Below, piece by piece: positions 36,452 through 43,813 of a stretch of DNA of 43,813 bases. The notes beneath the pieces are model-generated. The model was not told where the DNA came from. It saw nothing but the letters and a program-made list of their open reading frames with translations, and made no database searches. Source of the stretch: Campylobacterales bacterium (GTDB lineage Bacteria; Campylobacterota; Campylobacteria; Campylobacterales; JALSKU01); contig JAMOOV010000093.1 in assembly GCA_027065125.1 (NCBI GenBank), positions 1 through 43,813 on the forward strand, given 5' to 3'. The first letter of the stretch is position 1. Every line of letters starts with the position of its first letter. Both the position numbers and the translations under genes were made by a program.

Positions 36452-37303
36452 GTGAATAAATTTATTGAAATTTTAGAAAAAGATATAATATCTACCATAG
36501 AGGGATTAACAGGTGTTGCACCCAAACTAACCTTTAATGCTGAAGATGAAGTCACTAAAAATATTGCAATTACACCTCCTCTTGTATGTATGCACATTAG
36601 TTCATTCGGCGATATAGAAAGTAAAATAGCCCTTTGTATGACACCTGCATTGGCAACCACGATAGGCGACATGATGCTTGGCGGAGAGGGTGAGAGCAAA
36701 GAGGATATGGATGATGACGATTTGGATGCAACAAAAGAGATTATTTCAAATATCTTTGGCGGATTATCCACCTCATTGTCAGCACAAAAAGATTTACCAA
36801 AGTTATCATTCAATATTGATAATGTTGAATTTATATCTGAAAGCGATGATATTAATTTATCTTTATATTCTAAAATTTTTACCTACGATGTTGAAATTGC
36901 CTCTACAAATTCTCATCTTTATATAGCTTTAGATGATAAACTACTATCATCTCTCAATCCTATAGAAAAAGAACAAAAAAGCGATGAAAGCAAGAACACA
37001 AAATCCGAAACTTACAAAGAGGAAGAGTTATCGCCTATAGAAATGAAAAATATATCACTTATTATGGATGTAAAACTTCCCGTTAGAGTTCGTATCGGTT
37101 CAAGAAAAATGCTTTTAAAAGATGTATTAAATATGGACATAGGCTCAGTTATAGAACTAAACCAACTCGCAAATGACCCACTTGATATACTTGTTGGGGA
37201 CAAAGTCATAGCACATGGAGAAGTTGTTATAGTTGATGGAAATTTTGGAATACAAATTTCAGAAATAGGAACAAAAAAAGAGAGATTGGAAAGCCTTAGA
37301 TAG
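36452..37303 (+). CDS. fliY: FliY, CheC/FliN-type flagellar switch protein
   Basis: This 283-aa C-ring component has a CheC-like N-terminal domain (1-165) and a C-terminal SpoA/FliN domain (about 200-280) containing VKLPVRVRIGSRKMLLKDVLNMDIGSVIEL. The CheC phosphatase helix is only partly kept (DATKEIISNIFGG, where the asparagine spacing departs from the E-x2-N pattern), so phosphatase activity is doubtful. It has no CheY-binding N-terminal motif. The start is GTG with AAGGAG ten nt upstream. Its TAG overlaps the mnmA GTG (TAGTG). Confidence 0.92.
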   Translation: MNKFIEILEKDIISTIEGLTGVAPKLTFNAEDEVTKNIAITPPLVCMHISSFGDIESKIALCMTPALATTIGDMMLGGEGESKEDMDDDDLDATKEIISNIFGGLSTSLSAQKDLPKLSFNIDNVEFISESDDINLSLYSKIFTYDVEIASTNSHLYIALDDKLLSSLNPIEKEQKSDESKNTKSETYKEEELSPIEMKNISLIMDVKLPVRVRIGSRKMLLKDVLNMDIGSVIELNQLANDPLDILVGDKVIAHGEVVIVDGNFGIQISEIGTKKERLESLR

Positions 37304-38319
37304 TGAAAATCCTGGTAGCTTTAAGCGGAGGCATAGACTCTGCTGCTGTTGCATACAAATTGAAAAATGAAGGTCACAATATAGAGGGAGTTTATATGAA
37401 ACTCCATAATTCCCTGACATATCACGAAGAAAATATAAAAAAAGTGGCAAAAATATCAAAAAATCTACAAATCAAATACCACATACTTGACTTGAGCGAA
37501 AAGTTTGAAAAAGCGGTTTATTTACCCTTCATAGAAAGTTATAAAAAAGGAGAAACCCCCAATCCTTGCATACTTTGCAATAAACTCATAAAATTTGGAG
37601 AACTTGTCGAATTTGCCAAAAAAAAAGGATTTGATAAACTTGCCACAGGCCATTATGCATCTATCTGTGGTGATTTTATATGTGAAGCTAAAGATAAAAC
37701 AAAAGATCAGAGCTATTTTCTTGCTGATATAAAAAAAGAGTATATACCGTATCTACTTTTTCCTTTAAGCAATACTACAAAAGAGGAGTTAAAAGAAAAT
37801 ATTTCCAAAATAGACGAAATGAAAGAGTATAAAAAGCAAAAAGAGAGCCAAGAAATATGCTTTGTCGATACAACATATGTAGATATTTTAAAACAACATA
37901 CAAATGTTGAAATAGCAGGAAAAGTTTTAAATCAAGAGGGCAAAGTTATCGGTGAACATAAAGGGTATATGAGATACACCGTTGGGCAAAGAAAAGGATT
38001 TACTGTATTTATTGCTCACGAACCTCACTATGTTTTAAGCACAAATCCTAAAAAAAATGAGATTGTTGTTGGAAAAAAAAAGAATCTCGAAGTAACTTCA
38101 TTTTTCATTAAAGATATCAATATTTTTATAGAGAAGAAAAGCTTTGATTCGACGGTTAAGATAAGATACAGAAGTGAAAAAACTCCTTGCCAAGTAGAAC
38201 TAACAAGTCTTACTACAGCCAAAGTAACCCTAAAAAAACCGGTTTTTGCTCTTGCAAAAGGACAAATGGCAGTTTTCTACGAAGGAGAAAAAGTTATCGG
38301 TGGAGGTTGGATAATTTAA
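37303..38319 (+). CDS. mnmA: tRNA-specific 2-thiouridylase MnmA
   Basis: This 338-aa enzyme thiolates U34 of tRNA-Lys, Glu and Gln (s2U). The PP-loop ALSGGIDSAAVAYKL is at the N-terminus. The two catalytic cysteines lie in TPNPCILCNKLIKFG (first Cys) and ESQEICFVD, with ATGHYA and KDQSYFLADI between. The start is GTG overlapping the fliY stop. It is the last gene of the operon, so a tRNA-modification enzyme is co-transcribed with flagellar switch genes. MnmG (15191) and the MnmC-type protein (40418) act on the same base. Confidence 0.97.
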   Translation: MKILVALSGGIDSAAVAYKLKNEGHNIEGVYMKLHNSLTYHEENIKKVAKISKNLQIKYHILDLSEKFEKAVYLPFIESYKKGETPNPCILCNKLIKFGELVEFAKKKGFDKLATGHYASICGDFICEAKDKTKDQSYFLADIKKEYIPYLLFPLSNTTKEELKENISKIDEMKEYKKQKESQEICFVDTTYVDILKQHTNVEIAGKVLNQEGKVIGEHKGYMRYTVGQRKGFTVFIAHEPHYVLSTNPKKNEIVVGKKKNLEVTSFFIKDINIFIEKKSFDSTVKIRYRSEKTPCQVELTSLTTAKVTLKKPVFALAKGQMAVFYEGEKVIGGGWII

Positions 38320-38375
38320 ATTAGTTTACCTGCTTGTATCCAATACAAAACTATACGATTTTTTCACAATTTTAG

Positions 38376-38381
38376 TATAAA
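38376..38381 (+). promoter_or_regulatory. -10 box of the glycine-zipper gene
   Basis: TATAAA in TTTTAGTATAAAG lies 32 nt upstream of the ATG at 38414, and AAAAAGGAGATAAAA is a strong ribosome site. The match to TATAAT is 5 of 6. Confidence 0.45.
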
Positions 38382-38413
38382 GTTTTAAAACAAAATCAAA
38401 AAAGGAGATAAAA

Positions 38414-38935
38414 ATGAAAAAGTTAATCGCACTATTTTTAGTATTTGGTTTTAGTCTGGCAATTTTTGCTGATAGTTTTGTGATAAATGATAAGGTGGAA
38501 GTTATTAGAAGCAAACCTATATATAGAAATATTACAAAAAGAGTACCATATCAAGAGTGTTGGAATGAGCAAGTACCCATTGAGTCCTCTTACAATCAAA
38601 GAGAAAGCAATTCTCCTATCGGAGCATTACTTGGTGGAGTAGCCGGAGGTATAATCGGTCATCAAATAGGTGGCGGTCATGGAAAAACTGTCGCAACAGT
38701 CGGTGGAGCCATCATAGGTACACTTGTCGGACACAATCTATCTGAAAGAAGCAGACAGCAAAGATATGTTAGTGGATACAAAACTGTTAGAAGATGTGTT
38801 ACCAAATACAACGAAAGCTATGATAGAGTAGTAACAAGATATAAAAATATAGCTTACTATCATGGCAGAAAAATAGTAAAATTTAGCGATAGACCTCTTA
38901 GATTTATTTATATCAGAAAAATCATAGAGTACTAA
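38414..38935 (+). CDS. secreted glycine-zipper 2TM-type envelope protein
   Basis: This 173-aa protein has a clear signal peptide (MKKLIALFLVFGFSLAIFA, cleavage after FA-D) with no lipobox cysteine. Residues about 70-115 carry two Gly-rich zipper helices (GALLGGVAGGIIGHQIG and TVGGAIIGTLVGHNL), as in glycine-zipper 2TM envelope proteins related to SlyB and the Rickettsia 17-kDa antigen. The rest is basic and Tyr-rich, with two cysteines (QECWNEQ, RRCVTKY) that could form a disulfide. It is a single-gene unit with its own promoter. Function unknown, likely outer-membrane or envelope stability. Confidence 0.8.
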   Translation: MKKLIALFLVFGFSLAIFADSFVINDKVEVIRSKPIYRNITKRVPYQECWNEQVPIESSYNQRESNSPIGALLGGVAGGIIGHQIGGGHGKTVATVGGAIIGTLVGHNLSERSRQQRYVSGYKTVRRCVTKYNESYDRVVTRYKNIAYYHGRKIVKFSDRPLRFIYIRKIIEY

Positions 38936-38949
38936 AATAAATCAATCAC

Positions 38950-38985
38950 AATGCAAAGGTAACATAACAAAACCACCTTTGCATT
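38950..38985 (+). terminator. long stem-loop after the glycine-zipper gene
   Basis: AATGCAAAGGT / ACCTTTGCATT is a perfect 11-bp stem with a 14-nt loop, 14 nt after the stop codon. There is no T-run after it, so it may act as an mRNA-stabilising or rho-independent-like element rather than a strong terminator. Confidence 0.5.
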
Positions 38986-39041
38986 ACCTCAACAATAAGA
39001 GTATTTAATAATTTTTGACCAAAATTTAAGTAATTTTTTAG

Positions 39042-39047
39042 TATTAT
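39042..39047 (+). promoter_or_regulatory. possible -10 box of ffh
   Basis: TATTAT in TTAGTATTATAAC lies 33 nt upstream of the ffh TTG, with ACAAGGATATAAAA as the ribosome site. The match to TATAAT is 5 of 6. Confidence 0.35.
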
Positions 39048-39080
39048 AACTTATCTAATCACCAATACAAGGATATAAAA

Positions 39081-40421
39081 TTGTTTGATACACTAACCGA
39101 CTCTTTTAAAACGGCTATAAATAAGATACGATTTGCCGACGACGACAAGGCTCTTAAAAAAGCTCTTGATAATCTAAAAAAATCACTTTTAAAAGCGGAT
39201 GTCCATCACAAAGTTGTCAGAGAACTCGTTAAAAATGTCGAACTTGAAACTAAAAGAGCTGGCATAGGTAAAGATAATTTTTTAAAATCATTAAGAAAAA
39301 ATTTACTTGAGATACTTGATGTCGGAGGTAAACAAGGCTTTGTATTTGCCTCAAAACCCCCTACAGTCGTTTTGATGACAGGACTTCAAGGTAGCGGTAA
39401 AACAACTACTACGGTAAAATTGGCATACTATTTAAAACTAAGAAAGAAAAAAGTCCTTATAGCTGCTTGTGATTTGCAAAGATTGGCGGCGGTTGAACAG
39501 CTTAAACAGCTTTGCGAACAAAACGAACTTGACCTCTACTATGACGAGGACGAAAAAGATCCGGTAAAAGTGGCGAAAAATGCTCTAAAAAAGGCAAAAG
39601 ACGGACTTTATGATGTTCTTTTAGTCGATACGGCAGGACGACTTGCGATAGATGATGAGCTTATGGATGAACTTCACTCCATAAAAAAAGCTCTAAATCC
39701 CGATGAAGTATTTTATGTAGCCGACTCCATGAGCGGTCAAGATGCGGTAAGAAGTGCATCAAGTTTCAATGAAAAATTGGAATTAAGCGGTGTAATTCTC
39801 TCCAAGTATGACGGTGATAGCAAAGGCGGAGTAGCTCTTGGTATCGCCAAACAGACAGGTGTCCCTTTGAGATTTGTCGGTACGGGTGAAAAAGCACCCG
39901 ATTTTGAGCTTTTCGCTCCCGATAGGATAGTCAATCGCCTCATGGGAGAGGGTGATTTGATGACTCTTGCGGAAAAGACAAGTACTATTATAGACGAAAA
40001 ACAGGCGAAAAAGCTCACAAGAAAGATGAAAAAGGGAGAGTTTAACTTCAATGACTTTCTTGAGCAGATGGAGAGTATGAAAAAACTCGGAAGCATGAAA
40101 TCCATCATAGGCATGATACCGGGCATGTCCTCTATGGCAAGCCAGATAAAAGATATGGATCTTGAAAATTCAGCCGAAATGAAAGCCATAAAAGCTATGA
40201 TAAGCTCTATGACAAAAAAAGAGAGAGAACAGCCCTCTTTGTTAAACAATAGCAGAAAAAGAAGGATAGCCCAAGGTGCGGGACTATCTCAAATGCAGGT
40301 AAATAGATTTATCAAGCAGTTTCAACAAGCCGCCAAAATGGCAAAGAAATTTTCAGGCAAAAAGGGTATGCAAGACCTTCAAAATCTTATGGCAAATCAG
40401 GGAAGAGGATTTCCGAGATAA
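39081..40421 (+). CDS. ffh: signal recognition particle protein Ffh (SRP54)
   Basis: This 446-aa GTPase binds 4.5S RNA and signal sequences of nascent membrane proteins. N domain about 1-90. G1 is GLQGSGKTTTTVKLA, then CDLQRLAAVEQL, G3 DTAGRLAID, G4 LSKYDGDSKGG and the closing loop GTGEKAPDFELF. The Met-rich M domain (MESMKKLGSMKSIIGMIPGM onward) covers about 325-430. The start is TTG after AAGGATATAAAA. Its TAA overlaps a candidate AUA start of the next gene. Confidence 0.96.
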   Translation: MFDTLTDSFKTAINKIRFADDDKALKKALDNLKKSLLKADVHHKVVRELVKNVELETKRAGIGKDNFLKSLRKNLLEILDVGGKQGFVFASKPPTVVLMTGLQGSGKTTTTVKLAYYLKLRKKKVLIAACDLQRLAAVEQLKQLCEQNELDLYYDEDEKDPVKVAKNALKKAKDGLYDVLLVDTAGRLAIDDELMDELHSIKKALNPDEVFYVADSMSGQDAVRSASSFNEKLELSGVILSKYDGDSKGGVALGIAKQTGVPLRFVGTGEKAPDFELFAPDRIVNRLMGEGDLMTLAEKTSTIIDEKQAKKLTRKMKKGEFNFNDFLEQMESMKKLGSMKSIIGMIPGMSSMASQIKDMDLENSAEMKAIKAMISSMTKKEREQPSLLNNSRKRRIAQGAGLSQMQVNRFIKQFQQAAKMAKKFSGKKGMQDLQNLMANQGRGFPR

Positions 40422-41545
40422 AGATATATGACTTCATCGTTATCGGTGGCGGTATTAGCGGTGCAACAGTAGCATACTTTTTAAAAACGAGCGGTTTTAG
40501 CGTTTTGCTTTTGGAAAAAAGCACTCTTTCAAGCGGCGGAAGCGGGGCTGCGGGAGCTTTTTTATCTCCTAAAATTTGCTCAAACTCCTCTTATACCTCT
40601 TTTGTCAATACAGCTTTTAACTTCTCCGTAAAATTTTATAAAGAGAACTTTTCTTCGACCATCAGGCAAAACGGCATTCTTAGGATATTAAAAAGCGAAA
40701 AAGATAAAATAAAATGCAAAAATCCTCCAAAAGAGATAGAAAATGTTAAGTTTTTAAAACAAAACGAGATAGAGTTTATCAACAAAGAGATTGCACCTTT
40801 TGGCGGATACTTTTTTAGAGACGGTGCGATAATAGATAGCAAAAAAATCATACAAAACTTAACAAAAGACATAGAGGTAAAAGAGAATAGTTTTGCAAAA
40901 AAGATAAAGTATCAAGATGAGATATACGAAATATGCTCATATAAGGCAAAAGGTGTTATTGTCTGCACGGGAAGCGATATAGATTTTAAAGAGTTGGAGT
41001 ATATAAATCTCAAAAAAACTTACGGTCATCGAATAGATATAAAAACTGATGCAAAACTCCCTTTTCATCTGCACAAAAACTACTCTGTCAGCTCAAGCAA
41101 AAACGACACTCTTCATATAGGAGCAACACACATACCAAAATATAGATATAGTGAAAAAGAGATAAAAAAAGAGCTTGAAAAGATGATAAAAGAGGTATCC
41201 TCTTATATAGACTTGAAAAATTTTACGATAGAAAAAATCCACTTCGGAGCAAGATCTTGTAGCTTTGATTTTTTCCCGGTAGTGGGTCGGGTGATAGATC
41301 ACAAAAAAACTCTTAAAAAATATCCCTACATTAAAAAAGGCTCAAAAGTCCCAAGCTCCAAATATATATACCATAACAATCTATACATCCACACCGCCCA
41401 CGGAGCAAGAGGCTTCGTCCTCGCACCCTATACGGCTTGGATGATAGTAGAGCATATAAAAAACGACACCTCTTTGTCTGAGGATATATCAACAGAGAGG
41501 ATTTTTTTGAGATTTGCAAGAGGTAAACAACTTACCATTTATTAA
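40418..41545 (+). CDS. stand-alone MnmC oxidoreductase-domain protein (FAD), non-standard start
   Basis: This frame encodes a FAD protein resembling the C-terminal domain of MnmC, which removes the carboxymethyl group from cmnm5U34 in tRNA. The Rossmann site YDFIVIGGGISGATVAY is followed by SGGSGAAGAFLSPK and AFNFSVKFY, matching the MnmC SGNxxGALYP and AFxFAxRFY pattern. HTAHGARGFVLAPYTAW is at the end. The track starts it at an internal TTG (40505), after the FAD motif. No ATG/GTG/TTG lies upstream in frame. The likely start is AUA at 40418 (overlapping ffh TAA as ATAA) or AUU at 40409, with GAGG 9 nt before the AUA. About 375 aa. The alternative family is DadA/ThiO-like amine oxidases. Confidence 0.72.
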   Translation: MKIYDFIVIGGGISGATVAYFLKTSGFSVLLLEKSTLSSGGSGAAGAFLSPKICSNSSYTSFVNTAFNFSVKFYKENFSSTIRQNGILRILKSEKDKIKCKNPPKEIENVKFLKQNEIEFINKEIAPFGGYFFRDGAIIDSKKIIQNLTKDIEVKENSFAKKIKYQDEIYEICSYKAKGVIVCTGSDIDFKELEYINLKKTYGHRIDIKTDAKLPFHLHKNYSVSSSKNDTLHIGATHIPKYRYSEKEIKKELEKMIKEVSSYIDLKNFTIEKIHFGARSCSFDFFPVVGRVIDHKKTLKKYPYIKKGSKVPSSKYIYHNNLYIHTAHGARGFVLAPYTAWMIVEHIKNDTSLSEDISTERIFLRFARGKQLTIY

Positions 41546-41588
41546 CCTTAAAAAGGGTATAATCGGCAAAAAATTTTAGGATATAAAA

Positions 41589-43813
41589 GTGAGCGAGAGT
41601 AAAGATTTTTTAAGAGCTATCGTAGAAAAAGATTTAAAAGAGGGAAAATACGATAAAATCGTTACGAGATTTCCCCCCGAACCAAACGGTTTTCCGCATA
41701 TAGGACATGCCAAGTCAATATATATAAATTTTGGTATAGCAAAAGATTATAACGGTGATTGTCATTTAAGAATGGATGATACAGACCCGACAAAAGAGAA
41801 TATGGAGTATGTTGAGGCTTTAAAAGATGCCGTAGAGTGGCTTGGATTTGACTACGGCAAAGAGATATACTATACATCGGACTATTTTGAAAAATTATAT
41901 AATTATGCCGTTAAACTTATAAAAATGGAAAAAGCTTATGTGGATAGCCTCAACGAGGAAGAGATCAAAGAGTATAGAGGCACCGTTACGACTCCGGGAA
42001 AAAGAAGTAAATATGCAAAAAGAAGTGTCGAGGAGAATTTGGATCTTTTTGAGAGAATGAGAAAAGGAGAGTTTAAAGAGGGAGAGCATATCTTAAGAGC
42101 AAAGATTGATATGAGCTCGCCCAATATGAAGCTAAGAGACCCTCTGCTTTACCGCATAAGACATGCCCACCATTTTAGAGCGGGAGACAAGTGGCATATC
42201 TACCCCATGTACGACTTCGCTCATCCGCTATCAGACTACATAGAAGGTATCACCCACTCATTTTGCACTTTGGAGTTTGAAAACAACCGAGCTATATACG
42301 ACTGGCTTATAGATGCTTTGGAACTTACTCCACCAAGACCCTATCAGTATGAATTTGCAAGACTCAATATAAACTATACCGTTATGAGTAAAAGAAAGCT
42401 CATAGAGCTTATAGAAGCGGGGGTGGTTAGCGGTTGGGACGATCCGAGACTCCCTACGATAGCCGGATATAAAAGAAGAGGATATACTCCTGAGTCCATA
42501 CTCGCCTTTTGCGAACAGATAGGTATAGCCAAAGCAAACTCGGTAGTGGATGTATCACAGCTTGAATACTGTATAAGAGACGACTTAAACAAAAAAGTGC
42601 CAAGAGTTATGTGTGTAACAGAGCCTTTGAAAGTAACTATCGTAAACTATGAGGGCGAAGAGGAGCTTGAAGCCTCATACTATCCCCACGATGTACCTAA
42701 AGAGGGCTCAAGAAAACTGCCCTTTTCAAAGGTGATATATATAGAAAAGGATGATTTTTCAGAAAATCCTCCAAAAGGCTACTACCGCCTAACCCCTACT
42801 CAACCCGTCAGACTAAAACATGCCTACATCATCTCTTTCGAAGAGGCTATCAAAGATAAAGAGAGCAACATTATAGAGATAAAAGCAAGATACTACCCCA
42901 ACTCAAAAAGCGGACAAGATAGAAGCGGTATCAAAGTAAAAAGTGCCATACATTGGGTAGAGGAGAAAAGTGCTATCAAGTGCGAACTTAGACTATATGA
43001 TAGACTCTTTGCGGTGGAAAATCCAAAAGGTTTGGAAGATGTCAATCCCAACTCCTTAAAGGTAGTAAAAAATGCCCTTATAGAGCCTGCAGCGATAAAA
43101 GAGAAGCCAAATAGTAGATTTCAGTTTGAAAGACAGGGGTATTTTTATGCCGAGCCGAAAGACTATAGTGACGAAAAGCCGATATTTAATAAGATAGTAT
43201 CGCTAAAAGATTCATGGAGCAAAAAGAAAAAAGAGAGCAAACCCAAACAGGAAATTAAACCTAAAAAACCAAGTAAACAAAAAGAGGGTGAAGTAGCTCC
43301 TATGAACGAAGAGCAAAAAAAACTATACGAATACTACACGAAAGAGTTAAATCTAAATAAAGAGATAGCAAACACTCTCTCAAGAGATGAAAAACTATCA
43401 AACTTTTTTCAAGAAGCTAAAGATACCGCTATCTCACCTGCCTCGCTTTCAAACATAGTGGCAAATGAGGTGGCAAGAGAGTTTAAGCAAAACGGCAAGA
43501 TAGAGCTAACTCCTACCCAAATAGCCGAGCTATCCAACTTGGTAAATGACGGCACTATCTCAAATAAAATATCCAAACAGGTTTTTGATGAGATGCTAAA
43601 AACAAAAGAAAATCCTAAAGATATAGTGGAGAAAAAAGGGTTAAAACAGATAAACGACCCCAAAGTCATAGAGCCTATCATCGACAAAATTATCAAACAA
43701 AATCCAAACAATGTAGCCAAATACAAAGAGGGTAACGAAAGACTTTTCGGCTTTTTTGTAGGTCAAGTCCTAAAAGCCACCGGAGGCAAAGCCAACCCGC
43801 AAATGGTAAATGA
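41589..43813 (+). CDS. glnS: glutaminyl-tRNA synthetase with C-terminal YqeY/GatB-tail domain (partial)
   Basis: The frame is open from GTG 41589 to the window edge (741 codons), so the ORF track omitted it. Residues 1-540 are a GlnRS: the HIGH motif is in PEPNGFPHIGHAKS, LRMDDTDPTKENMEYVEA favours GlnRS over GluRS, and the KMSKS-type loop is VMSKRK. A Lys/Glu/Pro linker (about 540-575) leads to a domain like YqeY and the GatB tail (LPxFF-like KLSNFF, ISPASLSNIVANEV, ending KATGGKANPQMVNE). The end probably falls only a few codons beyond the window. Deinococcus GlnRS has a comparable C-terminal extension that helps bind tRNA-Gln. TTAGGATATAAAA precedes the GTG. Confidence 0.93.
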   Translation, partial: MSESKDFLRAIVEKDLKEGKYDKIVTRFPPEPNGFPHIGHAKSIYINFGIAKDYNGDCHLRMDDTDPTKENMEYVEALKDAVEWLGFDYGKEIYYTSDYFEKLYNYAVKLIKMEKAYVDSLNEEEIKEYRGTVTTPGKRSKYAKRSVEENLDLFERMRKGEFKEGEHILRAKIDMSSPNMKLRDPLLYRIRHAHHFRAGDKWHIYPMYDFAHPLSDYIEGITHSFCTLEFENNRAIYDWLIDALELTPPRPYQYEFARLNINYTVMSKRKLIELIEAGVVSGWDDPRLPTIAGYKRRGYTPESILAFCEQIGIAKANSVVDVSQLEYCIRDDLNKKVPRVMCVTEPLKVTIVNYEGEEELEASYYPHDVPKEGSRKLPFSKVIYIEKDDFSENPPKGYYRLTPTQPVRLKHAYIISFEEAIKDKESNIIEIKARYYPNSKSGQDRSGIKVKSAIHWVEEKSAIKCELRLYDRLFAVENPKGLEDVNPNSLKVVKNALIEPAAIKEKPNSRFQFERQGYFYAEPKDYSDEKPIFNKIVSLKDSWSKKKKESKPKQEIKPKKPSKQKEGEVAPMNEEQKKLYEYYTKELNLNKEIANTLSRDEKLSNFFQEAKDTAISPASLSNIVANEVAREFKQNGKIELTPTQIAELSNLVNDGTISNKISKQVFDEMLKTKENPKDIVEKKGLKQINDPKVIEPIIDKIIKQNPNNVAKYKEGNERLFGFFVGQVLKATGGKANPQMVN

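Noticed and set aside
38322-38353. TTGTAT-CCA-ATACAA stem after mnmA as a terminator
   Set aside because: Only 6 AT-rich base pairs (plus an outer pair set across a bulge) and no U-tract; too weak to call.

Overview
This 43.8-kb window looks like ordinary chromosomal DNA from a Campylobacterota (Epsilonproteobacteria) species. The composition is AT-rich with heavy AUA and AAA codon use. Almost every gene can be matched to the core genome of Campylobacter, Helicobacter, Sulfurovum or Sulfurimonas. Gene order also matches, from memory, several separate blocks of Campylobacter jejuni NCTC 11168: ispDF/atypical regulator/sat-like/pgpA; trpS/serS/pflB; pyrB/pepF/hypothetical/uvrD/truB/csrA/ispE; ubiE/xseA; and sppA/aminofutalosine deaminase/aroQ/folK/flhF/flhG/TM protein/fliA/fliM/fliY. 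A GlnRS gene argues for a free-living lineage (Sulfurovum- or Sulfurimonas-like), since Campylobacter and Helicobacter lack it. I cannot fix the genus. I see no CRISPR array, rRNA, tRNA, prophage or intact insertion sequence.

Layout. 1-1285: the tail of an unknown gene, a hairpin, and mrp on the minus strand. 1392-5193: a tightly overlapping plus-strand operon of ispDF, a 36-codon ORF, a HP1021/CemR-type atypical response regulator, an ATP-sulfurylase-like gene and pgpA. 5168-13151: a long minus-strand unit, trpS-serS-pflB-flavoprotein-sixA-msbA. 13152-13757: the only sizeable stretch without an intact gene, holding the trpS promoter and a decayed IS4-type transposase fragment. 13758-15094: ribE and pgeF, divergent from mnmG (15191-17062). 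17216-20287: pyrB-pepF-hypothetical. 20301-21200: a LysR-type regulator facing the other way. 21440-27977: uvrD-truB-csrA-ispE, smpB, ubiE-xseA. 27972-30057: mqnF-sppA on the minus strand. 30221-38319: aroQ-pepQ-folK-flhF-flhG-TM protein-fliA-fliM-fliY-mnmA. 38414-38935: a glycine-zipper envelope protein. 39081-end: ffh, a stand-alone MnmC-type oxidoreductase, and glnS cut by the window edge.

The genes fall into a few functions. For flagella there are FlhF/FlhG placement and number control, sigma-28, the switch proteins FliM/FliY, and the probable motor-scaffold protein PflB. For tRNA there are MnmG, MnmA and an MnmC oxidoreductase domain, which together make the U34 modification of tRNA-Lys/Glu/Gln, plus TruB, SerRS, TrpRS and GlnRS. 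Isoprenoid and quinone genes are IspDF, IspE, aminofutalosine deaminase and UbiE/MenE-type methylation. Genes are packed with 1-29 nt overlaps, so translational coupling is likely throughout.

The most interesting points are these. The MnmC-like gene has no AUG/GUG/UUG start in front of its FAD motif; an AUA overlaps the ffh stop. A TGTTAC-AA-GTAACA palindrome matches the published HP1021 box on both strands and sits near -43 of the trpS promoter. A 36-codon ORF is coupled on both sides inside the ispDF-cemR operon. The Sat-like protein lacks the sulfate-binding motif. GlnRS carries a C-terminal YqeY/GatB-tail domain. I found no convincing wholly new defence or mobile system.
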